A stretch of DNA of 64,000 bases from Papilionanthe hookeriana x Papilionanthe teres (taxonomy: Eukaryota > Streptophyta > Magnoliopsida > Asparagales > Orchidaceae): contig CM040427.1 in the NCBI GenBank assembly GCA_022702705.1, positions 77,119,283 to 77,183,282 of the forward strand, read 5' to 3'. This document shows, in pieces, positions 23,838-37,000 of this stretch. The number at the start of each line of letters is the position of its first letter. The first letter of the stretch is position 1. Under the pieces are notes generated by a model that was given only the letters and a program-made list of their open reading frames with translations, had not been told where the DNA came from and made no database searches. A program made the position numbers and the translations under genes.

Positions 23838-24546
23838 ATGGCTCCAAAGTATTCTATGGCTCTCTTCAGCATTGTGAGGGCAGCCGATCCCTCTTCTTTG
23901 AAGGACCAGGATGTGAAGAGTTTTCAAGAGTGTTATGATTTGGGTGACCAAATCACCCTGCGCAGGATGTCTATCGCAGGGCGCCCGATGGATGAAGTGG
24001 AGCCTGATTTGATGTTCTACCAGGATCCGTTTAAGTTCAGTCTCTGGTTACCCTTATGGTCGGAGCTCAGGAATGTGTTCACAAGATACAGGGTCATTCC
24101 GCCCAAGTTCTTCTGAACTCCATCGTGGTCATCGTGATTGTCGTCATGTTTTGTCGTCGTTTCAGCATCCCTTGGTTGATCGACAGCTTCAGTCACTACT
24201 TGTCCTTCAAGGTCGACCAAGGACGGTTTTTCATGTTTTTGCCTTCTCCTGCTCAGAGTTGATAATAAGATCAATGACTGATGTAAAAAACTTCTTGGTC
24301 GGTTTTACATCTGGCAATTGAAAGATTGTCACACGCCAGCGGGAGGTGGCTTACCACAAGCCGAGGGCCTTACTAGCCGATCTGCAGGACATCCAAGTGG
24401 TGTTGGATGGAAGTTCGATGTCGGTACCTCAGTTTACTACAGAAATGATGGTGAATCGGGTAATGGAAGGTAGGATGAACCTGGGTGACTGGAGGGCTTC
24501 AGAATCCAACGAAGCTACCCGAGCAAAAGTGGCGGAGGAAAAGTAG
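23838..24546 (+). pseudogene. Tat-element extra ORF ('putative gypsy type transposon' domain), copy 1
   Basis: ATG 23838 opens a frame with MAPKYSMALF, then VEPDLMFYQDPFKFSLWLPLWSEL and RVIPPK, the FY..PF..LRLP signature of the domain I recall as Pfam PF04195. After a frameshift near 24100 a second frame gives hydrophobic VIVIVVMF and FKVDQGRFFMF. A third (24346-24546) gives VMEGRMNLGDWRASESNEATRAKVAEEK. A similar leader and MAP start occurs at 53874. In Tat-lineage retroelements such an ORF lies between integrase and 3' LTR in antisense orientation. Here it is in the same orientation as the LTRs, which is unexpected. Confidence 0.6.
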
Positions 24547-26264
24547 CAGCAGAAGTTGAAGGTTGGTCCCTCCCGTAAGACCTTCATGATAGGTACCATT
24601 CTTGATGTTTCATGTCCTAGTATCAGACGATTTATAACTTCTATTATTAAGACAACGTTAATTGTTCATGACACGGTGACTGATGATATAACCATAATTA
24701 CGTGATCTCATTCAGTTATTATAGGGCAAAGTGAAGAGGCAAGAATGGGCTCCAAGGAAACTCATAGGGGGGTTGCTATTGTTGTTCCTTTCTCTGTAGC
24801 ATTAGGTGAAATGATTGTCACTTCTCAACTGACTGCCCGACCCGCTGCTACTCATTTGACTTAAGCTGTGAAGGCCAAGGATAGCTAAGTCTTCTCTCCC
24901 CTCACCCGGTTCCACTTCGTGGGGTTCTACTTTTTTGTCTATCTCTGAATCTTGGCCATTTCTAGATGGAGAAAGCATTCAACGAGAAGGGAAGGAGCCA
25001 GCGTGTGGGAGGAGCCGACAGCCCATCCCTTCCTTCACTAAAGAGAAAACGGGGAGGGGGGTGACCCTAGCTAGCTCTCACCGAAAGGAGGCAAGGGATG
25101 ATTATGGATGATTGATGACGAGTGATTAAACTTGCTAAATGTCTTAAGGGACTGGCATCCCTAGTTGGCCGACACTCAGCATATGCCGTCTCCTCTAGCA
25201 AAAATAACTTGGTCTTCAGCTTTTTAGGCAGAGCTCAATGAACTTTTTTACAGGAGACTTCTTGAGCGTGTCGCTTGATTTCACCTAGAGGCGAGCTACT
25301 TTTCTCACTCCTTGGGACTTGCTTTTATGAAAAAGGCAAACTCCCTGAGGGTAGCCAAGGAGAACCTATTGAAGTCCCAAGCTGAAGTTGCCTGCTTGAC
25401 CAATGAGCTCCATAGGGATTGCAACGATTGGGACTTCACTAGATTGATGCACTAGATTGTTATCACCCTCTAGTCGGGCGATGGTAGTCGACTACTGCTG
25501 AAAGGCGATCTCCATACGTTCATAGTGAGCCATCCATCCCAGTGCAAACGAGTCGGCAGGGCTTTCTGTTATCTAGTGCATAGCCACTAATATCTCCTAC
25601 ACTTGGCGTGCAATATACCTAGGGGTGAGTCTTTGGTACATAGGCTAATCCTACTGAGAGCTTCCGCCCACGTCAGTCGACTGGAAAAGGTGGGGATGAT
25701 CGGGTCAAGGGACTCAGTGGCAGTGACAAGAACTTATTCAACCACATCTCTCGACAACCTGCCATCCTCAAACATCCTCCGCTGGATCGACACATCTGCT
25801 TTTAAAAGGAGGGTTAAGTTAACGCGCTAGCCAAAGTCAAATGGAAATTTCTTAAATACACAGGAGCCTCTCCAGCTCTGATCCAATCAAGGGATGACCT
25901 TCCTCTCCCATTATGGTGCCTCCTTCCCTTTCCCCCGATGGAAGCAGTAAAGGGTCAACAGCCACCTCTGCCCTCGGGCTACAGCGATCATTAGCAGCCT
26001 TTTCCCCAGGCGAGCCCTCGCTTGGACCAGAAGCCACGGGTTTCCAGACCCTCTTCGGCGATCATTTCAGGTCCCTTGGAAGAAGCAATTCGTTCAACTG
26101 ACTCAAGATTGGTCGTCCCTCGCATCTTTTATTTTCTGGCCACCTTTTTCTATTTTGAGACAGATGTCGGAGAAGGTAGATGCCCCGCCAAGACTAGTTG
26201 GTTCGATTTGACCGTCTTGTTTCTCATGCCACCCGACACGACACCTACTCAGCAACCCGAAAAA
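24547..26264. other. degenerate continuation of the outer element
   Basis: No long frame. About 25320-25450 gives a plus-strand coiled-coil-like stretch (KKANSLRVAKENLLKSQAEVACL), the sort of tail seen after the PF04195-like domain, so the broken ORF probably extends to about 25450. The stretch 25850-26250 is relatively GC-rich but has no recognisable domain in either direction. Confidence 0.4.
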
Positions 26265-27288
26265 TGTTGGCAAAAGATGAATCCAACTCCTGGCCTTATT
26301 TATAAGACATGATGAGCATGAAAATAAAGGGAGAACTAATCATTAAATTTTCTTGATTTCTATGTTAAGATAATAATTTCATTGTCTTTATCACAGCTGT
26401 CGCTACCAATGAGCAGGAAATTTTGGAAAACTAATATGTATAGACTAGAACTATCCGCACGAATCTCAAAGAGAATGAACAACCAAAAACAAAAAGCTTC
26501 CCTCAAAGGTATACAGTCGACCGACAAGTCGCCACCAAACATGTGAAGCCGCGTCTCTAAACTTGGGACAAGTCAAAGCTCTAAAGATGGTCATTCGCCT
26601 GATGCGACAAGAACCGCCAAAGGCAAGACATAATTTAGCCTAGCACCAAGTCTCATCGGATACCTCATACAGGCAACGACAAGATTCACATAAGATCTTG
26701 CAAATAGGGGTATCCGGCTGAAGCGACGAACCAACCAGGTATACGAGATGTAGGCCCCGTAAGATTTGAGTCAAAGAGACAAGTGAGCTACGATTCACCT
26801 GACAAAACAAATCGATTCATCAGTAGACCAACTGACCGACAGAAGCGCAGGCAAAAATCCCTTGATGGTGGCTAGACGGACAATCTCCTCTTATCGCGGT
26901 AGACGAGATTGTCGTTTGACTGAACACCTTGGTCGACCAAACACAAAGCACGGTCGCCATCCAATTGTTTGCCTCACTCGGCCGCATTCTAGTGAATGGA
27001 CCAACTAATTAGCGTCATATTAAAATTCAAATTGTAATACAGATATGAAAAAAATTCATACAATTTATTAGAGCATTTTAAGAACAGTTTTCCATAATTG
27101 TTCCCTCCTTTTCTATAATTTTACCCAATGCATTATTATAAATAAGAAAAAAAAATGACAACCAGAGGGGTATGCCGTTTGGACTACCCCGGTTTCCTCC
27201 ACTCTAACTCTCCATTCACCTTGTTCTCTCCTCCACTCAACTCTTAACTCTCGAGGCGTGTTCGCAAAAGACAATCCAGGATCCAACA
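26265..27288 (+). repeat. right LTR of the outer gypsy element
   Basis: Begins TGTTGG at 26265 and ends CCAACA at 27288, a six-base terminal inverted repeat. From 26433 onward it aligns with the left LTR 5964-6812. TTATAAATAAG near 27136 lies about 150 bases before the end, as in the other copy. The exact 5' limit is uncertain because the left copy lacks that part; no good polypurine tract precedes 26265. Confidence 0.65.
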
Positions 27289-27690
27289 TCACCTCAACTA
27301 CTTTTTTATTTACTCAAGAATTTAAAAGATTCATGTCATGATTTCTCGATAAATTTTATAAATAAACAAATATACATATATCCAAATATATTTTATTTTT
27401 AATGAAAACAAATAAAGAAAACAAAACACAACTACCTAATCCTTAAAATTTCGAGGTAATGCTGCAAAATACATTAGAATTTGAAAATGAGACACATATT
27501 TCCCTTCTACAGTAATTGACCCCAAAGATAAATCTCATCCAAGCCATGATACCATTAAAAAAAAATGCTTCTAAAAAATAAGAAGGAACTTCAATAAAAC
27601 CTTTAAAACATCCAAAGAAACAACAGAACACAAGAAACAATTCTTCTCTACAGTAATGCACAAACATCATCAGACTTCTTCACATCCTCA
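27289..27690 (-). other. 3' untranslated region of the membrane-protein gene, then spacer
   Basis: Minus-strand sequence after the stop codon at 27691. It is T-rich, as plant 3' UTRs are. No canonical AATAAA was located close to the stop; AT-rich AAAATAAAATATATTT lies near 27380-27400. The true cleavage site cannot be told from sequence. Confidence 0.4.
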
Positions 27691-28074
27691 TCAGTTTTTT
27701 TCCGTATTCGGACCTTGTCCCTCATAAAATATTTGTCGCTTATTATACATACGATGCCGCCTCTCTCTAGTATAGATGACCCAGAAAATGGTGGACAGCA
27801 TCACTGCAGCCGAGACGAGCGTAAGGCCAGCAAATACCCAGTTTGTATACTTTCTAAGACTAGGACAGTTGTTCTGGTTTATGGAGCTAAACGTCTGTCT
27901 GACAAATGTGCAGTCCTCCAGCTGAACAAGAAAAGGAGAATAGTGGTATAAAGCATAACCCACACTCACAGCAGCATTCATCTGATCATACATAGTTGGG
28001 GTGACACGGCCTACAGTTCTACAAATCTCAATCCCATTCACAAGGCTGACATTGCACTCGTAGTTCCTCCACAC
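27691..28074 (-). CDS. exon 9 of the five-pass membrane protein (TM5 and tail)
   Basis: Acceptor GAATGCAG. It encodes VWRNYECNVS through Cys-containing outer sequence, TM5 (TNWVFAGLTLVSAAVMLSTIF) and a short cytosolic tail with TRERRHRMYNKRQ; stop TAA at 27691-27693. Confidence 0.94.
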   Translation of the reverse strand: MWRNYECNVSLVNGIEICRTVGRVTPTMYDQMNAAVSVGYALYHYSPFLVQLEDCTFVRQTFSSINQNNCPSLRKYTNWVFAGLTLVSAAVMLSTIFWVIYTRERRHRMYNKRQIFYEGQGPNTEKN

Positions 28075-31000
28075 CTGCATTCAGAGTATGTTTTAGTTAC
28101 CTCCTCCCTGGATATAGGCTCTTATCATATTGCATGGAGAACTATAATGTTATTTCCTCTGTTTACTTGTCAACTTTTAAGCTTTTGGAAACAGGAAGGC
28201 AATTAGTAAGTAGCTCATATTCCATTTCTTAGCTTTCCAACATATATGACAAGGTTTCAAGTGTAAAAATAAATAAACTTTTTATAGGCATAATTACATA
28301 CATAGCATCCGAAACATTGCTATTTATAGAATGTAGCATCCAGGTGATATGTTTGAACTAACAAACCGATGTATTTATTGGTGTCACGAACAAATCATTG
28401 AGAATTTGATAAAAATGAAAAATATGAGTTGGGAGTTTATCATAAATCTTGATATTTGAATGAGAATTTGTAAAATGGATGAAAGAGGGTGCTATAGCAA
28501 TGTTTTAGCTACTACCTTAATGTCTAAGTGACACCAAAATATATACTTTAGAGAAGTTACCGTTAGTGATAATTTGTCATTTAAAGGTTAGGATATTCTA
28601 TATATAGATGTTAGATATACAAATAGGAATTTAGTGAGATTTATATTGCCATAACAACTTTATGTAGGAAAATAACCAGAAGCATGGCACTTAACATACC
28701 TGAGATGCATTGCTGAAGAGCACCTCACCGGTGGCACAAGAACGATCGCTTAGATCTTGGTTGAATGGATTACAAAGTGTCGGCACCAATGGCCCAGATT
28801 GGTTGAAGGGTAGGGATGGGTTAGAAGGGTTGGAGACCCCATTGATGACATTATTGACAATGTCAGCCAACCTGTAAGTAACTTCTCGGCTGCTGTATAA
28901 GGACTGATTTGCCGTGGCAACATTCACGCAAGGAAGTATGTCATCTAGAGCAGTGTGCTCTGTTGGATGACTAACCCACTCTTCCATCGCCACACAAGTG
29001 TCTCCAACGGCACTGTAAACGGAAGGGAACATCATGCTCAGGTTAGTTATCATGAACTTGAGATTATTTCTTACAAAACTAGTCCCAGAAACAGATCAGG
29101 TCTGAGTCCGCGCTGTACAAATATATCATTTCTCTTCAAAGCAGGGCCAGAACAAAGTGGGGGCTACAATAACGCATGAAGAGAGTAGAAAATAGCCTAT
29201 GTACAAACTAAGCCCATAAAAAGTTAAGATCGCTCACTCAAAGCCAATCCAGATTTCCATATCACATCAACATTGAGCATACGCTATGATGGTCTTTAAT
29301 CCAAATCTAATTCTGATTCAAATCGAAATTCATCATGCAACATCTTTTCGAAAGCAGTGGAAGTGTTGAACTCCATAAAGTTCTCAAAGTAAGAGTGATC
29401 TGGATAGCTGGGTCAAACTCAGGTTGTTGTGTGGAGGGGAGGGTCTCGAAATGTGTCTCAACTCTCAAGTCATTCCAATATAAGTAGGGCTGGCAAAAAT
29501 TCATGTTGTTCGCAAAGAATTCGTGTTCAGCTCACTAAGTAGCTCTTGTTCCAATGGTTCGTTAAATAAGCGAGCCGAACACGAATTTTTTTTTTTAATT
29601 TGAATTATAAAAGAGCCGAAAATGAGCAACCCTTTGTTCGATCGTGTCCAGCTCATTTTAACTTGAAATAAGGAAAATTATATATATTATTTATATAATA
29701 ATATGTTATACATATATATATATATATATATACCACACTCATGTCATTATGTGATTCCGCACCTTTTATTGTATAGAAATGGTGTGGATTTGAATTCAAC
29801 ACCCTATATCTATTTTTCTAATAAACTTAAACGAAGCCAATTTTCAGCTGAATACGAACAAGAATATGAATATGTAAATCGAGCTGAACACGAACACACT
29901 GTTCATGAGCAATTTTCAAATGAGCCAATTTCGAATAGAATTAATTTCGACCGATCCGACCACGAGCCAAGCCTGAGTAGAGCCCTACATATAAGCTTTT
30001 AACCTAAAGCAAAGTCAAAAAGGACTTTAGCTTCACAAATCTAAATTAGAGAGCTTCCCTCCATTGTATATATATACCAGCCTCGCTCCAACTCTCAGAA
30101 GGGACTTCTAAAACCAAATGATGATGAACCCCTACCAAAATACCACCTAGCTAGCTTTTAGAAGAAACTTCAACAAGTGCTAGGTGTATGGGTTCCTTAT
30201 CGTATAGTCGACTCTATGCACATTCTACCTAGCTTCAACTTCATCTGCAACGAGTCTCTTCATTGTGAATGTAAGAGCAGAAGAGCCCATGGCCACGAAA
30301 GCATAGTTATCTATGTGTTAAGTGAGGTTCACTATGCCATGCGATGTCTTGAATCTGATCACAGAGTTCACCATGTCTAATGACCTATTAAATTGAGCTT
30401 GATTCTTGCCCAAAGCATAGTTTTCCATATGTATAGAATGACCAACTCTTGTTAGATAGGAGGTTATCATTGTCCCGCACAGCTATCCAATAATTAATAT
30501 GGATCTCTCAAAATTATCTCTGGTGTGCACCATCCGAAATGTCATTTCTATCATATTGGTCATAAGTCAACAAGATTTTTAGGGGAGCTATAGCAAATCC
30601 ATGTTAAACATTTAAGAATAGAGCTCTCTAAATGTTGAAATGGAGTTCAAAAACTCCAAACACACTGCTAGTCACAACAGGACCAAGATGGTTTAAGAAC
30701 TCATTCCTATAATATAAAATGATAAGAATACATAAAATGAATCATGGAACAAAAATTGGTACATCATCACTAAGATGCGAAAAATAATACTTATAAACAA
30801 AATATGAATCTCTCCAACCACAAATTAGTGACTTGAAAAGCCTCCTACAAACTATAGCACAATCAAACTATAAATGAAACATTCTCCAAAAAAGTGAACC
30901 CACAAAATATCAAATTTGGAGGATTCAAATCAACCTGTAAAACTACACTCGGCATCATGTTCTCTTAATCCCATGCCACCATAACAAGACAAAATCCTAG

Positions 31001-34000
31001 ATCAACTAAAGTTTAACTTCAAAACCTTCAAAATCAAATCAAAACTAGATTTTCTTCATAAATCGTAAAACCAAAGAACTTATAAACACAAGGTTAAATC
31101 ACCTCCATCAAATGCTTACTCTCAAGAGAATGAACAAAAAACTAAAAATATGAAATTTGCAGAATACAAAACAACCTCGCAAATCAACTCTCCCCGTTAA
31201 GTCATTGTAATTCCAAGTCAGCATAACATGACAAATGGCAAAATCAACTCAAGCTTCACCTCCAGTCACTAAAACAAATCAAAACCCGCATTGCTAACTT
31301 TATAAATCTCAAAACCCGGAAAAAAAAAAGACCAAGGTTACCTCAGCTACACACCCGACTTAAACCCTAAGCAGGATCAATTTAAACTATTTTCAATGAA
31401 GATCTTACACCAATATGAGACAAAAAGCAGAACACATAGGCATGAGGATATATTACAACCGTAAAAAGCAGGACACAACACAATATTATAAATTACTAAT
31501 ACAAATGTGTAATAAAAAGTTCTAATGTTTATTTTTTTTCTATCAAGAAATTGTTATATAGCACAAAAAGCTTAAAGGACAATAAAAAATTATCTTTATT
31601 TAATTACAATTATATTTCAAATATTCATCAAGTGTACTTTATTTATCAAGTACCAGCACACCAACCTTAACATTAATCACTAAACATGACTTTGTCAATA
31701 TAAATATTCTATTGTTCACACAATCCAAAGCAAAAGAGAGTACATAATCTTTGTAACGTCCAAGAAAATATGAATGCATTGATGTCACTAATTCACCAAA
31801 CATACTCCTCATCACAAGTATCATCACAGCTAATAGAAATAACTACTTCAATGGACATTCACTGTCCCCAATAAAACTATAGTTTGTAAGCTAGCCTATA
31901 AAGAAAATATGATTTTGTCAGTGTTGCCTCCTAATTGTGTCAGTTGTGGCCAACTTAGAGTTTGAAAGAAATATATAAACTAAATGTCCAATATGGCGAC
32001 ATGTGTTCATGCATGTCCAAGGCATATCTATATTCTATATAAAAACACAAGGCCTTTTGAAGTGTTGTTGCCTCCTTTCCTAATATAACTAATTCTATAT
32101 CCAAAGCTCCACATAATGTCTTAGATGATTTTCCAAGTCTCCAAAAGCTCTAAACCCTAAACTTAAACAACCCAACCTGACTTAATATTATGTTCCTACA
32201 ACCTCTGAAATTCACCAGAACTATTAAAAAAACGTATGAAACTTGGGAGAAAAACAAGTCTAAAAAGGTTAAACTTTTAGTAACATATATATCAAAATTC
32301 AATGTTTAAAAAATTTAGCTTTTCTCAAAATTTCAAATTTACTATATTATAAAAAAAAATTCAAAACTTCTACTTTTTTATAAAAACTTTACCTCAACAA
32401 ACTACACCCACAGTGAAATTTTCAAGCTAAAAATCTATTAGATTTGGCCATAATAATTTTATCTTTCATGATTATTTTTTAACTTTAAAAAGGAAAATTC
32501 AATTTTTATTAAAAATTATGAAATTTTATGGATACTTTTCTCCCACCTATCCTTAACTCCGAAGTTCGGATTCCCCCAATGTAAGATCCAGACTTCTCCC
32601 AAAAGTTCTAAAGTATCCTAAATGTATTTTTTTTAAACGCACGCATGCAGCCATATGAATTAGGCCTTGAACTCAAGATCTTATAATTAGAAACAAAGCA
32701 CACAGCCACTAGGTCAATTGGGCTATACGAAAGAAATTTGGAAAAAAAGAAAATACAATTGGTTGTTTTGATCTTCCTAAATGATTAAATGGCATTAAAA
32801 TCTTGTACATTAGCTACCCCTCTACTAAATAATCTTAGACAACAATCCCAAGCTCAAATCCCACTATGTTAAGATTTGGACTTCATAAAAGAATTCCTAA
32901 AATCATAACCTATTTCTCACCAAGGAAATGTGGAAATAAGCAAATTCAATTCAATGAATTAATCTTTCTAAGTTTTCAAATGACATTAAAATCTTATACA
33001 TTTACAATCCCACTTCCAAAAATGTCAATTAATCAATTCACTAGGTGATCCTCCAAAATAAATAAAATTATCCCTTCAAACATCTCTTAAAAGACGAAAA
33101 AATACAACCTCATATCGAAAATATGTTACCATATCCAAAACCATAACTATTATAAATGCCCTTAACTCAAATATTCCACTACCGACCGTCTGGGATGAGC
33201 TTAAAATACCATCCTTAGTCAGATCCCTTGCCTACCCCACATCAAGGTAAACATGATTGATTTTCTCATAAATATTGTAAGAATCTCATCCAAAAATGAT
33301 GATATACAACCCATAAATCCTTCAAAATTAGGATAAATTATAGCATGGCACCAAAAATACTTCCCAAAAGTCCTCTTACTTCAAATCCTATTCCAAATGG
33401 AGTATATCTTGGACATACTTTATCAAGCCTTTCTATAAAATCAATCCACTTAGCCAACCTACTGAGGAAGCCAACCCAATTGATCATAATTAATCAGGCA
33501 AAGCAGTGTATATGCCCCTTCTAAGTGTTGCCTAACTAGCCAATCAATCCATGCATAGAAAAAGAATAATCTACTATAAGTAATATTCTACCCAATTTAG
33601 GTGAAAAGGAAAAAGGATTAAATGCTCACAAGTTGACAACCAAACAACTATAAAAGTTCAATTAATAAGCTAAGAAAAAGACTGGAACATTGATAGTTGT
33701 CCTATCTAGTAAAGCAAAACTATGGTGAGACAGAAGGCACCTTCTTTAAAGCTTAGATTGGGTTGAGATCCTACAACCACTTTATTATAAGCAAACTCCA
33801 AAACTACACACAAAAAAAATTTTCTGATGGGCTAAAACGTCTATGACCGAGGTAAAAAAGGATTAAATAATCTTAATCACATTATCAATTCCACTCAAAT
33901 AAGCCTATATTGCCCCTACAATAAAATGCTCTATTCAATCCCATTATTAAACTTCCCTAATGATATCAACAATGACAAATTTAAACTAGAGGAGATTCCA

Positions 34001-37000
34001 ATCCAATACGCCTATCCACCCTCAAGTTATCAATCCTAAGGTCTACCTTCTACCTTCATTGTTTTAAAGAACTTTCGAAATATATGCTTCAAAACATGTT
34101 TCGTTTTGAGGTGCTAGCAAAATATTCAAAACCTGTTTTTTCTCCATCTTCTAATACCCATGCCTCAATTAATCAAGGTGTATATTAAAGTTTCAACATG
34201 GGATTCAAATCACAACTGTTAATCAGACCTTCCATTGAAACCAAAACTACACACAAAAAAAATTTTCTGATGGGCTAAAACGTCTATGACCGAGGTAAAA
34301 AAGGATTAAATAATCTTAATCACATTATCAATTCCACTCAAATAAGCCTATATTGCCCCTACAATAAAATGCTCTATTCAATCCCATTATTAAACTTCCC
34401 TAATGATATCAACAATGACAAATTTAAACTAGAGGAGATTCCAATCCAATACGCCTATCCACCCTCAAGTTATCAATCCTAAGGTCTACCTTCTACCTTC
34501 ATTGTTTTAAAGAACTTTCGAAATATATGCTTCAAAACATGTTTCGTTTTGAGGTGCTAGCAAAATATTCAAAACCTGTTTTTTCTCCATCTTCTAATAC
34601 CCATGCCTCAATTAATCAAGGTGTATATTAAAGTTTCAACATGGGATTCAAATCACAACTGTTAATCAGACCTTCCATTGAAATTTTATGGATTGGACTT
34701 ATGTGTTTAAAAAAAAAACAATAAAACAAATAAAACCTATAAACCATATGTTAAAAACCCTAGGATCTATAGTCCCCACTCTCCTAATCAAACTCACCAC
34801 ACAAAAAATTGCGCATAACCATAACCTTCATGACTCTTTCTATTCATAGAATCGCCACCTATGACAATTCTAACGTTTGTTTGCCACCATTTGCAAATCC
34901 CATTCATTGTCCCTCCAATTAAGAATCAACAATGGACCTATTGTAACCTTTATGTCCCTTAAATGTACAAATAAATGTGTTATTAATAAGATTGAGAGAA
35001 AGATTGTTCTAAAAAAATCTTGTTAGATTATTTTATTTAAAGATTTTGTAATTAATTACTTTGAATTTATTTTACGTTCTACTACTCCTTCGTAAACTAT
35101 AGTGATAAAAATTGATGCTAAGAGAAAAGATATTACTTTAAAGTATAGGACTCAAGTTAAATTAAGCACAAAGTAGGCGAAGAAATGCTACATATATATC
35201 AAATGTAATTTCAACAGCAAAATAATCACAGGGGTTGTTAGAAGACTAAATGATTATTTTGTTCAAACTCATAAGAATGTTAGATGGTGTGAGAAAACTA
35301 TAGATAAAGTCAAATGAGAGATTATTAACTATCTGAATAACTTTGCAACGACAAAACATTATCACCAACAAAATATGAATGAAAAAATGGAGACTGAATC
35401 ATTTTTTTTATTATAATCCTCTTGGTGGTCAGTGGTCCTATTAGTGGTCCTATTAGTGGTCCTATTAATAATACCTTTGTTTTCATTAAAAGGACTTGAG
35501 GCCTTATGAACAAATTTGTTAAAGATCAGAATCAAAGTACCACCAACATCCTCCAAAGAATATTAGAGTCAATTTAATACAACAAGCCTTTATCCCACTA
35601 AGTGGGATATGCTACTTGAATCCTTTTTCTCTATTGTGTCCTATTGAGTGTCATGTTTTCATTTAGTTCTAATAGATTAAGATTGTTTTTATACAAAGTG
35701 TCCAAGTCTTTTTAGGTATACATCTGCCTTTTTTACATAAGTCGAACCTAAAACATCTACTCTCCTAACTGGATCATCAGATGGTCGAAGTTTAATGTGA
35801 CCAAACCATCTAAGACGATTCTCTCTAGTATTGTCTACCACTAGAGCTACACTAACCCATTCACAGATAGATTTGTTTTGCATTTTGTCTCTAAGTGTCA
35901 ATTCATTCATCCACCTAAGCATTCTCATCTTAGCAACACTTGGCTTGTTTTATGCTTCTTTAAAGGCCAACTTCTATGTCGTAAAGCCTTGCCGGTCTCA
36001 CCACCATCTTATAAAATTTTACGCTCAAGGGATATTGGATTTTTTTTATACAAAAATTGGATTTATTTTAATGCTACAAAGAGCTTGTCCTATTTTAGTA
36101 TGATGTTCTCCATTAGAAACTGTGGTCATGGATTGGAACCTCCAAAGTCTGCATGAGAATATTGAAAAATAAGTTAATAACACTGAAAAGATAGAATTAT
36201 TAGGAATCATGACAATTCTTTAGACAATCCTAGTAAAGATGATGATAATGATGATATTGATGTTCGAGCATAAAGGACTTCAGTTAGAAGCTAGTACTAT
36301 CCTTGGTTACCAATTTTTATGCTCTTTGAACTCAAAACTTCTATTTGATTTCTTTAAGTTTGAGTGTCATAATATACTTATATTTTATGAACAAAGTTAT
36401 GGGAAAAAATTTATGACTTCTCTATTTTTAATTTGAAATCAAAGCCTCGATTCGATTTGAAACCTATGTTTCATATCAACTGAGGAAATTGCCTATATAG
36501 TTTCTTTAAATCATGTATGTCATTGTTGCCTCAAATCATATATTTATATCAAATGCCTATGTCAAAAAATGACTCATGAGAACCTAACTTGAAAATTCAA
36601 GGTTCTAGTCGACCCAATTAATTTTTTAGTCAGGTTTGTGTCTAAAATCCTAACCCATTTAAATTTTCAAATTTGGTTCAAGTTGAACCACCAACCTAAA
36701 TTTACCCAAAACTAACCCATAAACCCAAAATTGACCCATCAATCTAAATTTGACTCGGATCACTCGAGTTCAAGCAAACGAGTGGAAGGCAGGTCATATT
36801 TGGTTTTCACTTTCTAAACAGTTTAATATTCTAATTAATTTGGATCAAGTAATTTTAGGTCGAGTGAATTTTGGATCAGACTGGACCCCAACCAATGAAC
36901 CTGATCAATAAAAATGCTTATTATAAAATGACTAAAAAATAATAAAGAAGCAATGTCCTAGAAATATATAAAATACTATCATAAATATGAAAATTCATAA

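Larger units (their letters stand above)
5964..27288 (+). mobile_element. Composite: Tat-type Ty3/gypsy remnant hosting nested elements
   Basis: Two diverged LTR copies in the same orientation (5964-6812 and 26265-27288) bound this block. A broken gag follows the left LTR and stops at 7459, where an Athila-type element begins. An ORF with the 'putative gypsy type transposon' signature (23838 onward) lies before the right LTR. Most of the host pol is absent. Treating both LTRs as one element is inference: they are similar over about 850 bases but clearly diverged, so two independent old copies are possible. Confidence 0.55.

Noticed and set aside
28691..29053. ATG at 29053 as a separate start for exon 8
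   Set aside because: A strong acceptor (TTTACAG at 29013-29019) and continuity with exon 7 show that these codons are intronic.
36590..36910. possible non-autonomous hAT from 'gacccaa'/'ggttcaa' words
   Set aside because: No terminal repeats or 8-base duplication could be placed, so only noted as degenerate repeat DNA.
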